A stretch of 36,462 bases of DNA, from positions 1 to 36,462 of the forward strand of contig CANRHV010000026.1 of assembly GCA_947630505.1 (NCBI GenBank). The letters run 5' to 3'. Each line of letters begins with the position of its first letter. The stretch's first letter is position 1. Positions 7,234 through 14,437 of this stretch are shown one piece after another. This DNA is from an uncultured Monoglobus sp. Lineage in GTDB: Bacteria > Bacillota > Clostridia > Monoglobales > Monoglobaceae. A model generated the notes under the pieces. The model searched no databases. It was not told the DNA's origin and was given only the letters and a program-made list of their open reading frames with translations. A program made the position numbers and the translations under genes.

Positions 7234-7659
7234 TTGAGCGGCAATAATAAAAAATCGGATAAAAGGCAAAGAAATATTTTCAGCTACGCCGTGATTATGA
7301 TTATATGTGTGATTATAATTATTTTGTTTGCGGCTATGGCTGATAATCGTGAAAATGAGATCGACGACAGGATCAGCGAAACTCAAAAAACAAATGAGAC
7401 AATTCAAAATGAGCTCGTCAGACTGCAGGATGAAAATTATAATTTGAATAAACAAATACAGCAAAATGAAACGGCGGCTTCGGCTTATGCGGTAATGACC
7501 GAACAGCAAAATCAATTGACGGAAATAAAAAATCTTATTTCGGCCGGAAATACGGATGAAGCAAAAGCAAAAATTCAATCTATCGACACATCAGCGTTTG
7601 ATGAAAATACTTCGGCTTATTATTCGGCGCTGTGTGAGATATTGAATATAGATCAATAA
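7234..7659 (+). CDS. Membrane-anchored coiled-coil protein between parB and serS
   Basis: I do not recognise this 141-residue protein by family. A charged N-terminus (residues 1-12) is followed by one membrane helix (about 14-32, rich in I/V/A). Next comes a Gln/Asn/Glu-rich coiled coil (about 37-80) and a C-terminal part with [15 protein letters not shown] that resembles a single TPR-like helix pair. The TTG start at 7234 is chosen because AAGGTGG lies 7 nt upstream and no ATG fits. In many Clostridia this slot holds a DUF4446 membrane coiled-coil protein, so a positional analogue is plausible, though the sequences look different to me. Confidence 0.75.
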   Translation: MSGNNKKSDKRQRNIFSYAVIMIICVIIIILFAAMADNRENEIDDRISETQKTNETIQNELVRLQDENYNLNKQIQQNETAASAYAVMTEQQNQLTEIKNLISAGNTDEAKAKIQSIDTSAFDENTSAYYSALCEILNIDQ

Positions 7660-7691
7660 AAAATAAGCATTATAAATTTGGAGGAAATATT

Positions 7692-8963
7692 ATGATCGAT
7701 ATGAAAATAATCAGAAATGAGACGGAAAAAGTAAAGGAAGCGCTGAAAAACAGAAATTCAAAGGATATAGATATAGACGGGCTTCTTGAGCTTGACGCCG
7801 AGCGCCGCTCGTTATTGTTTAACGTGGAACAAAAAAAGGCGCAGCAGAATTCCGTTTCAAAACAGATACCCGTGTATAAAAAAGAAGGAAAGGACACTAC
7901 CGAGATTTTCGCTCAGATGAGAGAGCTGTCCGACAGCATAAAAGAGGACGATGAAAAGGTAAGACAAATCAACGAAAAAATTAAAGATATTGTGCTGACA
8001 ATACCGAATATACCCGACTCGAGCGTGCCGATCGGCAAGAGCGATGAGCAAAACGTTGAGATTCGCAGGTATTCGACGCCGAGAAAATTTGATTTTGAGC
8101 CGAAGTCGCATTGGAATATAGGCAAGGATCTGGATATTCTTGATCCCGAGACCGCCGCTAAAATAACCGGCGCCAGGTTCCATGTTTATAAAAATATGGG
8201 CGCGCGTCTTGAGAGAGCCATAATTAATTATTATCTCGATACTCACGGCAAAAACGGCTACAGCGAGGTGTTCACGCCGTTTATGGTCCACAGAAAGAGC
8301 ATGGTAGGAACGGGCCAGCTGCCTAAATTCGAAGAGGACGCCTTTAAGGTGACCGACACGGATTATTTCCTGGTACCAACGGCCGAGGTTCCCGTGACAA
8401 ACATGTACAGAGACGAGATAATCGACGGCGATAAGCTGCCGCTCAAATACTGCGCGTATACCGCCTGCTTCAGAGCGGAGGCCGGAAGCGCGGGCCGCGA
8501 CACCAGAGGTCTTATTCGTCAGCATCAGTTTAATAAGGTTGAGCTTGTAAAATTTTCAAAGCCCGAAACCTCGTTTGACGAGCTTGAGGAGATGACAAAC
8601 GAGGCCGAAAAAGTTTTGCAGGGTCTCGGCCTCCCGTACAGAGTGGTATGTCTGTCAACCGGAGATATGGGATTTTCTTCGGCAAAGACCTATGACATAG
8701 AGGTTTGGATGCCCAGCTACGGCAGATATGTTGAGATATCGTCCTGCTCAAACTGCATGGATTTCCAGGCGCGCCGCGCGAATATAAAGTTCAAAAATTC
8801 GCCCAAAGAAAAGGCGCAGTATGTTCACACGTTAAACGGCAGCGGAGTGGCAATAGGCAGAACGACGGCGGCTATTCTCGAAAATTATCAGAACGCCGAC
8901 GGCACCGTGACCATCCCCGAAGCGCTCGTTCCCTACATGGGTGGAGATACTATAATAAAATAA
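7692..8963 (+). CDS. serS: Seryl-tRNA synthetase
   Basis: This class II synthetase charges tRNA-Ser (and tRNA-Sec). Its 423 residues are family-typical. The N-terminal long coiled-coil arm is rich in K/E/Q (about 25-110). Class II motif 2 is visible as [20 protein letters not shown], the serine-specific region as [16 protein letters not shown], and motif 3 as [23 protein letters not shown] lies 7 nt before the ATG. I looked for a T-box leader in the 30-nt gap to the preceding gene and found none, so it is probably read through from upstream. Confidence 0.96.
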   Translation: MIDMKIIRNETEKVKEALKNRNSKDIDIDGLLELDAERRSLLFNVEQKKAQQNSVSKQIPVYKKEGKDTTEIFAQMRELSDSIKEDDEKVRQINEKIKDIVLTIPNIPDSSVPIGKSDEQNVEIRRYSTPRKFDFEPKSHWNIGKDLDILDPETAAKITGARFHVYKNMGARLERAIINYYLDTHGKNGYSEVFTPFMVHRKSMVGTGQLPKFEEDAFKVTDTDYFLVPTAEVPVTNMYRDEIIDGDKLPLKYCAYTACFRAEAGSAGRDTRGLIRQHQFNKVELVKFSKPETSFDELEEMTNEAEKVLQGLGLPYRVVCLSTGDMGFSSAKTYDIEVWMPSYGRYVEISSCSNCMDFQARRANIKFKNSPKEKAQYVHTLNGSGVAIGRTTAAILENYQNADGTVTIPEALVPYMGGDTIIK

Positions 8964-8982
8964 AATGTAATAATAATGTAAT

Positions 8983-9011
8983 TTGAAAAAATTATAAAAT
9001 TATGTTATTAT
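8983..9011 (+). promoter_or_regulatory. Promoter of the small-peptide (toxin-like) mRNA
   Basis: TTGAAA (8983-8988) and TATTAT (9006-9011) are separated by 17 nt, with TG at the extended -10 position. Transcription would start near 9018 and run through the structured region to the terminator at 9317-9349. Confidence 0.7.
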
Positions 9012-9149
9012 ATTACCGATGTTTGATAAGTTAATAAAAAGGCAAAGTAGAGCGGTTACAGCCATCCCTATCTTTTTATAGAAGGGAGGTGACTTCCCAA
9101 ATATAAAATTGATTTATTTCAAGAGTTTATATAAAGGAGGTTGTGTGCT

Positions 9150-9221
9150 GTGAAACAATTTTTAAGAATAATATTTTTAACAATATTGTTTCTCGTGATA
9201 TTCACGATAAAAGCAGTGTAG
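9150..9221 (+). CDS. 23-residue hydrophobic peptide, candidate type I toxin
   Basis: The ORF starts GTG at 9150, with AAAGGAGG ending 9 nt upstream, and encodes a peptide beginning MKQFLRIIFLTILFLV and ending FTIKAV. It is one short membrane helix bracketed by K/R at the N-terminus and K near the C-terminus, as in small membrane-acting toxins. A short upstream frame (TTG 9109 to TGA 9153) overlaps its start by 4 nt and could couple translation. A consensus antisense promoter faces it from 9302-9330. I do not recognise a named toxin family. A degenerate relative lies at 2767-2817. No function is proven. Confidence 0.7.
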   Translation: MKQFLRIIFLTILFLVIFTIKAV

Positions 9222-9295
9222 CCGCCCTCCGCCAAGGACGACTACATAAAAAATAATTTTCTTTGGCTGTAACCGCGTTTGCGGTGCCTTTTATT
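9208..9295 (-). ncRNA. Predicted antisense RNA (antitoxin-like) opposite the peptide 3' region
   Basis: From the TTGACA-17-TATAAT promoter at 9302-9330 a minus-strand RNA would start near 9295. It would pass through the ACCGC-AAAC-GCGGT hairpin and reach a 10-bp stem at 9218-9245 (GTAGTCGTCC with GGGCGGCTAC), followed by CTTTTATC. That stem forms on the minus-strand RNA through two G-U pairs, whereas the plus strand has A-C mismatches there, which favours an antisense terminator. The RNA, about 90 nt, would cover the peptide stop codon and the 3' pairing block. Ends are predicted, not measured. Confidence 0.55.
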
Positions 9296-9301
9296 AAGTT
9301 T

Positions 9302-9330
9302 ATTATAACATTAATTTTTCCCTTTGTCAA
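9302..9330 (-). promoter_or_regulatory. Consensus antisense promoter
   Basis: On the minus strand TTGACA (9325-9330) and TATAAT (9302-9307) are both perfect, with a 17-nt spacer and an extended TGT before the -10. It points away from queH and into the small-peptide gene, so no annotated protein gene explains it. Its -35 lies inside the stem of the plus-strand terminator. Confidence 0.85.
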
Positions 9331-9349
9331 TCGACAAAGGGAAATTTTT
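9317..9349 (+). terminator. Terminator of the small-peptide mRNA
   Basis: TTTCCCTTTGTC (9317-9328) pairs over 12 bp with GACAAAGGGAAA (9333-9344) around an AATC loop, followed by TTTTTATTTTT. It ends plus-strand transcription from the serS/peptide side and abuts the stop codon of the convergent queH gene. Confidence 0.85.
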
Positions 9350-9950
9350 ATTTTTGATTTTTTGAGTAAATACAGCCGCAGTAATTTTGGCGGTAGAGGT
9401 TGTATTTTTTGGAAAGCTCGATCGACTGCTTAAAGCCCTCTTTCTTTTTAAAGTCCGACGGCAGAAATTTCACGCCGTGTTTTTTAGAAAGCTCGGTTCC
9501 GATCTCGTTGATCTTTTGCGCGTTTTTGAGCGGGCTTATCGAAAGCGTGGTGCAGAACCAATCAAAATTATGTTTTTTCGCAAGTTTAGCCGTTTTTTCA
9601 AGCCTTAATTCATAGCACTTGAAGCAGCGTTTACCACCTTCGGGACAATCCTCAAGACCTTTTGAAATTTCAAAAAATTTATCCGGCTCGTAGTCACAGT
9701 CGATGATTTCTATCGGATTCTCCGCCGGAAGCTCGGATATCAGCTTTATCTGCTCGGCTTTGCGTTTTTTGTACTCATTTTCGTCTGTTATATTCGGGTT
9801 ATAATATAATATTGTTATTTTAAAATACTTATTGAGATAACTCAAAACATAGCTGCTGCATGGAGCGCAGCAGCTATGGAGTAAAAGCGTCTGTCCGTTT
9901 GTGTTTAAAAGTATTTTATCAAGTTCTTTTTGATAGTTTATTTTGTTCAA
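9348..9950 (-). CDS. queH: Epoxyqueuosine reductase QueH
   Basis: QueH (former DUF208) reduces epoxyqueuosine to queuosine in tRNA, the non-cobalamin alternative to QueG. The 200-residue protein has the family cysteines: HSCCAPCSSYVL at about residues 24-35, CPEGGKRCFKCYELR near 118-132, and C-terminal YCGCIYS. These ligate the iron-sulfur cluster and diiron-like centre described for the family. It lies 31 nt downstream of an 84-codon hypothetical gene on the same strand. No other queuosine gene is in the window. Confidence 0.93.
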   Translation of the reverse strand: MNKINYQKELDKILLNTNGQTLLLHSCCAPCSSYVLSYLNKYFKITILYYNPNITDENEYKKRKAEQIKLISELPAENPIEIIDCDYEPDKFFEISKGLEDCPEGGKRCFKCYELRLEKTAKLAKKHNFDWFCTTLSISPLKNAQKINEIGTELSKKHGVKFLPSDFKKKEGFKQSIELSKKYNLYRQNYCGCIYSKNQK

Positions 9951-9981
9951 TTTGTTTCCTCTTATTTATATTAAATAAATT

Positions 9982-10236
9982 TTAGCCGTTAAGAGTTTGC
10001 TTGAAAAACTCGTACGCGTAATCGGGAGTTATTTCTTTGTTGTCAACCAATACTCTGAGCTTTGAGATAATATTGGTTTTGAAAAACGCGTTAAACTCGT
10101 CGAGCTTTCCGTAATAGTCGGCAACCTGCGCCGGGTTGATTCCGTTCATAAGCATTTTTTCTATATCTGTTTCATTCTGTTCGGTAAGTATCGCCAAAAG
10201 CTTGGTAATATTGCCGCTTTCAACGTCGCAAAGCAT
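9982..10236 (-). CDS. Hypothetical 84-residue helical protein upstream of queH
   Basis: I do not recognise this protein. It appears all-helical and soluble, with acidic stretches (LTEQNETDIEKMLMNG, DYGKLDEFNAFF-type patterns) and no membrane segment or metal motif. I place the start at the ATG 10234-10236 because AAGGAG lies 11 nt upstream. The in-frame GTG at 10248 overlaps the ribosome binding site and is less likely. Adjacency to queH suggests co-transcription, but nothing in the sequence ties it to tRNA modification. Confidence 0.65.
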   Translation of the reverse strand: MLCDVESGNITKLLAILTEQNETDIEKMLMNGINPAQVADYYGKLDEFNAFFKTNIISKLRVLVDNKEITPDYAYEFFKQTLNG

Positions 10237-10407
10237 GATTTTTTTCACTCCTTTCTATTTAAAATTTAGGTTGCCTTGTAAAGAAAAAGCGTTATCTTTA
10301 ACTTACAGCATTATAATAACACATCATTGTTAAAAATTCATGAACAAAAGATTAATTTTAAATAAAAAATTGTGGAATTTATAAAAAGAGATTTTAATGA
10401 TTTGCGC

Positions 10408-10436
10408 TTGATTTAATTTAAAAAAAATGGTATAAT
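10408..10436 (+). promoter_or_regulatory. Promoter of tRNA-Arg
   Basis: TTGATT (10408-10413), a 17-nt spacer ending in TGG, and a perfect TATAAT (10431-10436) lie 20 nt upstream of the tRNA gene. Confidence 0.82.
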
Positions 10437-10455
10437 AATTTAGTTCGAAAAATTC

Positions 10456-10532
10456 GCGCCTGTAGCTCAGCTGGATAGAGTGAACGGCTACGAACCGTTA
10501 GGTCGGGGGTTCGAATCCCTCCAGGCGCGCCA
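10456..10532 (+). tRNA. tRNA-Arg (anticodon ACG)
   Basis: Acceptor GCGCCTG pairs with CAGGCGC. The anticodon stem AACGG/CCGTT encloses CTACGAA with anticodon ACG, whose A34 is normally deaminated to inosine by TadA. T-loop GTTCGAATCC and an encoded CCA are present. It is a single-gene unit with its own promoter and terminator. Confidence 0.95.
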
Positions 10533-10604
10533 GCGGAGCGATCCGCCTCATTTTACGAACACCTTGCAAAGCAAGGTGTTCTTTTTTTACGGCGGTCGCT
10601 CCGC
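10533..10604 (+). terminator. tRNA-Arg terminator nested in an outer inverted repeat
   Basis: The inner stem GAACACCTTGC (10557-10567) with GCAAGGTGTTC (10571-10581) is followed by seven Ts. Outside it, GCGGAGCGATCCGCC (10533-10547) pairs with GGCGGTCGCTCCGC (10591-10604), with one bulged T. The outer arm begins at the first base after the tRNA CCA. The design matches the structure after tRNA-Ala at 3446-3508. Confidence 0.88.
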
Positions 10605-10649
10605 TTATTCCAAAAAGCGCGCTGCGCCGGCGCTTTTCGGGAGCTCTTA

Positions 10650-10802
10650 ACAGGCTTCCCCTTGAGGGGAAGCTGTCACCGTAGGGACTAGGAAATAGGT
10701 ACCAGAGACTAGGAAACACCTCATCCGACTTTTTGTCCGTTCGGGCAAAAACCCACCTTCCCCTCAAGGGGAAGGAAGAGGGGCGGATATCATCCGCCCC
10801 TA
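10650..10802. repeat. Dispersed repeat, divergent copy 4
   Basis: It contains AGGCTTCCCCTTGAGGGGAAGC, here two adjacent complementary blocks, a central segment with GGGACTAGGAAATAGG, and CCTTCCCCTCAAGGGGAAGG. The GGGGCGGATATCATCCGCCCC palindrome closes it. The layout (outer CCCC/GGGG blocks, AT-richer centre, GGCGGATA palindrome) parallels copies 1-3, although the sequence is more divergent. Confidence 0.6.
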
Positions 10803-10869
10803 CGAACATTTTTTAACGATCTATTATTTTTTTTCTTTGGTCAAGCGTTTCTTTTTTTAAAAGAAATGC

Positions 10870-12096
10870 TTAGTCGAGATACAGATGTCTGGGCAGGCCG
10901 TCTACCATGAATGGTATAAGCTCGCCGATAATCAGCGGGCGGCAGTAGGCGATAAACTCGTCGGATACATATGTGCCGTCGTTGATTATCCACTCGTCCG
11001 GAACGACCTTCTCGATGTTCGCTATCTTGTTGACATCATAGGTCGATGTGGTGATATTGTAGGGCTCGTTGGAGGTCCTGGTGAAGATTATCATCTTGCC
11101 GGTCTCTCCGTTGAACGCGGCCTGAGCTGCCTCGCTGCCCGCCATAAACGCCTCGGTTATATCGCGTCTTGAAACGATATGAGAAGCGCAGCGCTGCAGC
11201 GTGCTGAACACGATACCTCTCGACTTGATGCCCAGCTTGGCGCCGATAAGGTCGGCCAAATAAAGGGCGGTACCGCCCAGTGACTTGTGACCGAACGAAT
11301 CCTCAAAGGTGGCCTGCTTGTTATCCTCGCAGACATACTTGCCGTTAGCCAGCTTTATACCCTCGGAAACCGCAATGATAACAGCGGTCTTTTTCTTTTT
11401 GACCTCTTTTACCTTTTCGATAAACTTGTCATAGTCAAACACTACCTCGGGGAGATAGATCAGGTCGGGACCGCAGCAGTCCTCGGCCTTAGAGAGAGCC
11501 GCGGCAGCCGTGAGCCAGCCCGCGTTTCTTCCCATTATCTCAACGATCGTAACCGACTCTGTGGGGTATGTGTTAACGTCGCGGATGATCTCTTTCATAG
11601 CCGAGGCTATGTATTTTGCCGCGCTGCCGTAGCCCGGCGTGTGGTCTGTTACCGCCAGGTCGTTGTCGATCGTCTTGGGAACGCCCATGAACTTGATGTC
11701 GCTGCCGATCTGCTCCGCGTAGTTTGAAAGCTTTTTGATCGTGTCCATCGAGTCGTTTCCGCCGATATAGAAGAAATACTTGATATTGAGCTCGTTCATG
11801 TTGTTAAACAGCAGGCTGTATGTGGATTCGCTCTCCTCAACGCTGGGCAGCTTAAAGCGGCAGGTGCCCAGGAAAGATGAGGGGGTTCTCTTTAAAAGCT
11901 CGATGTCCAGCTCGTTTTTTACATAGTCGGACATGTCGATGACCTTTTTGTTTAAAAATCCCTCAATTCCGTTGCGCATACCGTAAATCTTTTCAACGCC
12001 AGCGTCCTTCGCGGCCTTGAAAACGCCGACCAGACTGGAGTTGATAACCGAGGTGGGACCTCCCGACTGGCCGACAACTACATTTCCTTTAATCAA
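10870..12096 (-). CDS. 6-phosphofructokinase, pyrophosphate-type
   Basis: The enzyme phosphorylates fructose 6-phosphate at the entry to lower glycolysis. The 408-residue sequence has the PFK signatures GQSGGPTSVINSSL, GGNDS (about residues 112-116) and PKTIDND (about 140-146). Asp in the fourth position of GGND(S) together with the PKTID lysine is the pattern of PPi-using enzymes, whereas ATP-dependent PFKs have GGDGS with Gly there. The TTG at 12094-12096 is chosen as start because AAAGGAG ends 8 nt upstream; the upstream TTG at 12114 overlaps that site. It is monocistronic from the promoter at 12222-12250. Donor specificity is inferred from residues only. Confidence 0.9.
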   Translation of the reverse strand: MIKGNVVVGQSGGPTSVINSSLVGVFKAAKDAGVEKIYGMRNGIEGFLNKKVIDMSDYVKNELDIELLKRTPSSFLGTCRFKLPSVEESESTYSLLFNNMNELNIKYFFYIGGNDSMDTIKKLSNYAEQIGSDIKFMGVPKTIDNDLAVTDHTPGYGSAAKYIASAMKEIIRDVNTYPTESVTIVEIMGRNAGWLTAAAALSKAEDCCGPDLIYLPEVVFDYDKFIEKVKEVKKKKTAVIIAVSEGIKLANGKYVCEDNKQATFEDSFGHKSLGGTALYLADLIGAKLGIKSRGIVFSTLQRCASHIVSRRDITEAFMAGSEAAQAAFNGETGKMIIFTRTSNEPYNITTSTYDVNKIANIEKVVPDEWIINDGTYVSDEFIAYCRPLIIGELIPFMVDGLPRHLYLD

Positions 12097-12140
12097 AATA
12101 ATCGCTCCTTTCAATTTTTTCCCGTAACAAACAGGATAAG

Positions 12141-12172
12141 GCCTGATTTTGAATCAAAATTAGGCTTTTTTT
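12141..12172 (+). terminator. Plus-strand hairpin with T-run inside the PFK leader
   Basis: GCCTGATTTTGA (12141-12152) is complementary to TCAAAATTAGGC (12154-12165) and is followed by seven Ts on the plus strand. In the PFK mRNA (minus strand) the T-run is absent, so it would act as a plain leader hairpin there. On the plus strand it is terminator-like, though no gene upstream needs it. Confidence 0.55.
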
Positions 12173-12221
12173 ATAAATTTTTATAAATACTTTTTAAATT
12201 AATATTAATTTTACACAAATC

Positions 12222-12250
12222 ATTATATCAAATCCGGGAAAATAATTCAA
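12222..12250 (-). promoter_or_regulatory. Promoter of the phosphofructokinase gene
   Basis: TTGAAT (12245-12250) and TATAAT (12222-12227) on the minus strand are 17 nt apart. The start would be near 12215, giving a leader of about 120 nt before the TTG start codon. Confidence 0.78.
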
Positions 12251-12382
12251 TGTTTTTTTTATAAAATTTTGGCTCTGAAAATTGGTAAAAAACACAATAA
12301 AAAAATTTCCTGATTAATTATATTAAACGAATCAATAATATATGTAGCAAAACTTTATTATAAAAAGAAAGGCGGTATTATT

Positions 12383-12589
12383 TTGAAAAACGAGAACACA
12401 TGGATAAACAACACAAAAAACGGGATAAAAAACGGAAAAAATAAAAGAAATACGGACGATAAATTCGATATGGGCGGCGCCTCGTCGGCGACCGACTGCA
12501 CCGGAGTGCAGCAGCAGGCTATAATGACCCACGACGAGCAGGAGAATTTGAAAGCGGTGTATGATTACGGTCAGCCGGGTATAGATTAG
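12383..12589 (+). CDS. Small hypothetical protein with SATDCTG motif
   Basis: This is a 68-residue protein. Its N-terminal half is basic and Asn/Lys-rich (WINNTKNGIKNGKNKRNT), and its C-terminal half contains ASSATDCTGVQQQ and ends AVYDYGQPGID. The TTG at 12383 follows AAAGGCGG by 8 nt; no ATG is available nearby. I have a faint recollection of DCTG-type motifs in small clostridial proteins of unknown function, but cannot name a family. It has no membrane segment. It stands alone between the phosphofructokinase leader and the kinase cluster. Confidence 0.6.
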   Translation: MKNENTWINNTKNGIKNGKNKRNTDDKFDMGGASSATDCTGVQQQAIMTHDEQENLKAVYDYGQPGID

Positions 12590-12666
12590 ACGGACACCTC
12601 ATCAGTCACCTTTGGTGACAGCGTCCCCTCAAGGGGAAGCCGGGCGGGGACGGATATATCCGTTCC
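12590..12666. repeat. Dispersed repeat, copy 5
   Basis: It holds CACCTCATCAGTCACC, TTGGTGACAGCG, CCCCTCAAGGGGAAGC and a GGACGGATATATCCGTTCC palindrome, the same elements as copy 4 in the opposite relative order. It ends 13 nt before the kinase-cluster promoter. Confidence 0.6.
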
Positions 12667-12679
12667 CGTAAATTTTTTG

Positions 12680-12708
12680 TTGACATGTTTTGTCGAATAT
12701 TATATAAT
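12680..12708 (+). promoter_or_regulatory. Promoter of the kinase/FHA cluster
   Basis: TTGACA (12680-12685) and TATAAT (12703-12708) are both perfect and separated by 17 nt. The start codon of the kinase is 49 nt downstream. No terminator is visible until 19339, so one transcript may cover all six genes. Confidence 0.88.
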
Positions 12709-12756
12709 TTATTTATTGAGTATTGTTTTTTTTGTTTATGTTCCGGAGGGATGATA

Positions 12757-14409
12757 ATGAGCTTATGTATGAATTGTATGCAGGAAAAGGGCGACAGTGA
12801 AAAATGTCCCCATTGCGGTTATATCAAAAATGAGGATGACGGACAGTTTACCGCCTATCTGAAAGAAAACACGCTTCTTAAAGACAGATTTGTTATCGGC
12901 CGCGTTTTGGGGCAGGGCGGATTCGGAATAACGTATGTCGGATACGACACGTTTTTGAGTCAGAAAATAGCGATAAAAGAATACTATCCCGCGGACATAG
13001 CTCAAAGAGTTCCGGGAGAGGCTACCGTTTCGGCGTACACCTCGAGCGGCTCGGCGGAAAACTACAGCCACGGAAAAGAAAAATTTATCGAGGAAGCCAG
13101 AACGCTGGCAAAATTTGCTGATCATCCCGGCATCGTGGGAATAAGAGACTGCATAGAGGCTAACGGAACGGCGTATATTATTATGCAGTATCTCGACGGA
13201 ATGACATTAAAGGATTACATAAAGCGGCAGGGCGGCAGAATACAGCCCGAAGCCGCGGTGTCTATATTAATGCCGGTAATGGACGCGCTGAGAGCCGTTC
13301 ATAAAGTAGGAATAATCCATCGAGACATAAGCCCCGACAATATATTCATAACCAAAAACAATCTGGTAAAGCTTCTTGACTTCGGAGCCGCGAGACAGTC
13401 GCTGGGCGGAGGAAATAGCTTGTCGGTCATGCTGAAGCCGGGATACGCGCCGGAGGAGCAGTACAGAACGAACGGCAATCAGGGACCGTGGACCGACGTG
13501 TACGCGCTGTGCGCCACGCTGTATAAAATGATAACGGGCGCGGTGCCGCCGGATTCTCTTGACAGACTGATCGAGGATACTTTGGTTATACCTCAAAATC
13601 TGCCGCATAATATCCGTGCGGCGCTCGAAAAGGGTCTGGCGGTGAGACCGTCCGAGAGATTCGAGTCGGTGGATGAGCTGCAGAATGTTTTGCTCGGCAG
13701 GGCGCAAACGAGCGAGGCTCCGCCGCAGCGCCGAGCGCCCATTGAAAACACGCGCTCAAACAAAGAGATCAAACCTCCAAAAAAGCAAAAAAATAAAGTT
13801 AAAAAGACGGGGAATGACTCAAACTCGACGCTTTTGAAGATAATAACAGCGGCTTTGGTCTGCCTGGTGGTATTTGTTACCGCGGCGGCAGTCTTGATAT
13901 ACAAAAATATATCGGATAACAGAGATAATAATATAATATCAAATAATACGGATAGAGAAATGCCGTCCGTGACCGCGGCCCCCGCGCCCACGCAAGCCCC
14001 TGCGCCCACGCAAGCTCCGGCACCCACACAGGCGCCCGTCACGGGCGCTCAGGCGGTCACAAACAGCGACATAGCCGAATTTGCCGAGGATTCGCTCAGG
14101 GCGTTTACTCGCGGCATCAGCAATAAAAGCTCCGCGTATGTTGAGGAATATTTCGGAGGAAACGCGGTAAGCGAGGAATATAACTCATACAGCGTGATCA
14201 CCAAGACGGTGGACAGCGAGGAAATTTTGTATCTGGACTGCAACAGCGTTAACAGACTGTCGGACAACGAGGCGACGGTCGTGCGGGAGTCGAATATAAG
14301 AGTGTATTATAAAGACGGCAGAGTGAGGGACATCAGCGAAAGATACAGATACAACGTGCATATATATGACGACGGCTCAATGAAGATCACCGTTTTGACG
14401 GAACTTTAA
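12757..14409 (+). CDS. Membrane Ser/Thr protein kinase with N-terminal zinc ribbon
   Basis: This is a Hanks-type kinase of 550 residues. A C4 zinc ribbon (Cys 4, 7, 17, 20) is followed by a kinase domain from about residue 45. It has the glycine loop GQGGFG (52-57), catalytic Lys in AIKE (about 74), HRDISPDN (188-195), DFGAA (208-212) and an APEEQ motif, so all catalytic residues are present. A basic linker leads to one membrane helix (about 365-387), then an APAPTQ tandem repeat and an extracytoplasmic domain of about 110 residues with no PASTA repeats. I chose the ATG at 12757, 7 nt after GGAGG. It heads the six-gene cluster and likely phosphorylates its FHA partners' targets. Confidence 0.92.
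   Translation: MSLCMNCMQEKGDSEKCPHCGYIKNEDDGQFTAYLKENTLLKDRFVIGRVLGQGGFGITYVGYDTFLSQKIAIKEYYPADIAQRVPGEATVSAYTSSGSAENYSHGKEKFIEEARTLAKFADHPGIVGIRDCIEANGTAYIIMQYLDGMTLKDYIKRQGGRIQPEAAVSILMPVMDALRAVHKVGIIHRDISPDNIFITKNNLVKLLDFGAARQSLGGGNSLSVMLKPGYAPEEQYRTNGNQGPWTDVYALCATLYKMITGAVPPDSLDRLIEDTLVIPQNLPHNIRAALEKGLAVRPSERFESVDELQNVLLGRAQTSEAPPQRRAPIENTRSNKEIKPPKKQKNKVKKTGNDSNSTLLKIITAALVCLVVFVTAAAVLIYKNISDNRDNNIISNNTDREMPSVTAAPAPTQAPAPTQAPAPTQAPVTGAQAVTNSDIAEFAEDSLRAFTRGISNKSSAYVEEYFGGNAVSEEYNSYSVITKTVDSEEILYLDCNSVNRLSDNEATVVRESNIRVYYKDGRVRDISERYRYNVHIYDDGSMKITVLTEL
13980..14034 (+). repeat. Tandem APAPTQ-coding repeat in the kinase ectodomain stalk
   Basis: An 18-nt unit (CCCGCGCCCACGCAAGC and variants) is repeated three times, encoding a Pro/Ala/Thr-rich APAPTQ stalk just outside the membrane helix. 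Such low-complexity linkers are prone to length variation and often act as cell-wall-spanning spacers. Confidence 0.8.
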
Positions 14410-14437
14410 AATTATTTGGTTTTAATACGGAGGGAAA

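Larger units (their letters stand above)
9031..9297 (+). other. Long-range inverted repeats closing the small-peptide mRNA
   Basis: The 5' segment TTAATAAAAAGGCA (9031-9044) is complementary to TGCCTTTTATTAA (9285-9297), apart from one extra A. GCGGTTACAGCC (9052-9063) is perfectly complementary to GGCTGTAACCGC (9265-9276). The two blocks occur in mirrored order, so the mRNA ends can close around the ORF. Between the 3' blocks lies the ACCGC-GTTT-GCGGT hairpin (9272-9285). A decoy-like GGGAGGTGACTTCCC element sits at 9084-9098. Such end-to-end pairing is known to lock translation of several type I toxin mRNAs. Confidence 0.7.

Noticed and set aside
7660..7691. T-box leader for serS
   Set aside because: The gap to the preceding gene is about 30 nt, too short for a T-box, and no T-box core sequence is seen.
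9109..9153. Upstream 14-codon frame (TTG start) overlapping the small peptide
   Set aside because: It lacks a well-spaced ribosome binding site, so I mention it only as a possible coupling ORF and do not call it a gene.
10498..10809. 103-codon minus-strand frame over tRNA-Arg and repeat
   Set aside because: It is antisense to the tRNA and made of terminator and repeat sequence; no ribosome binding site fits.
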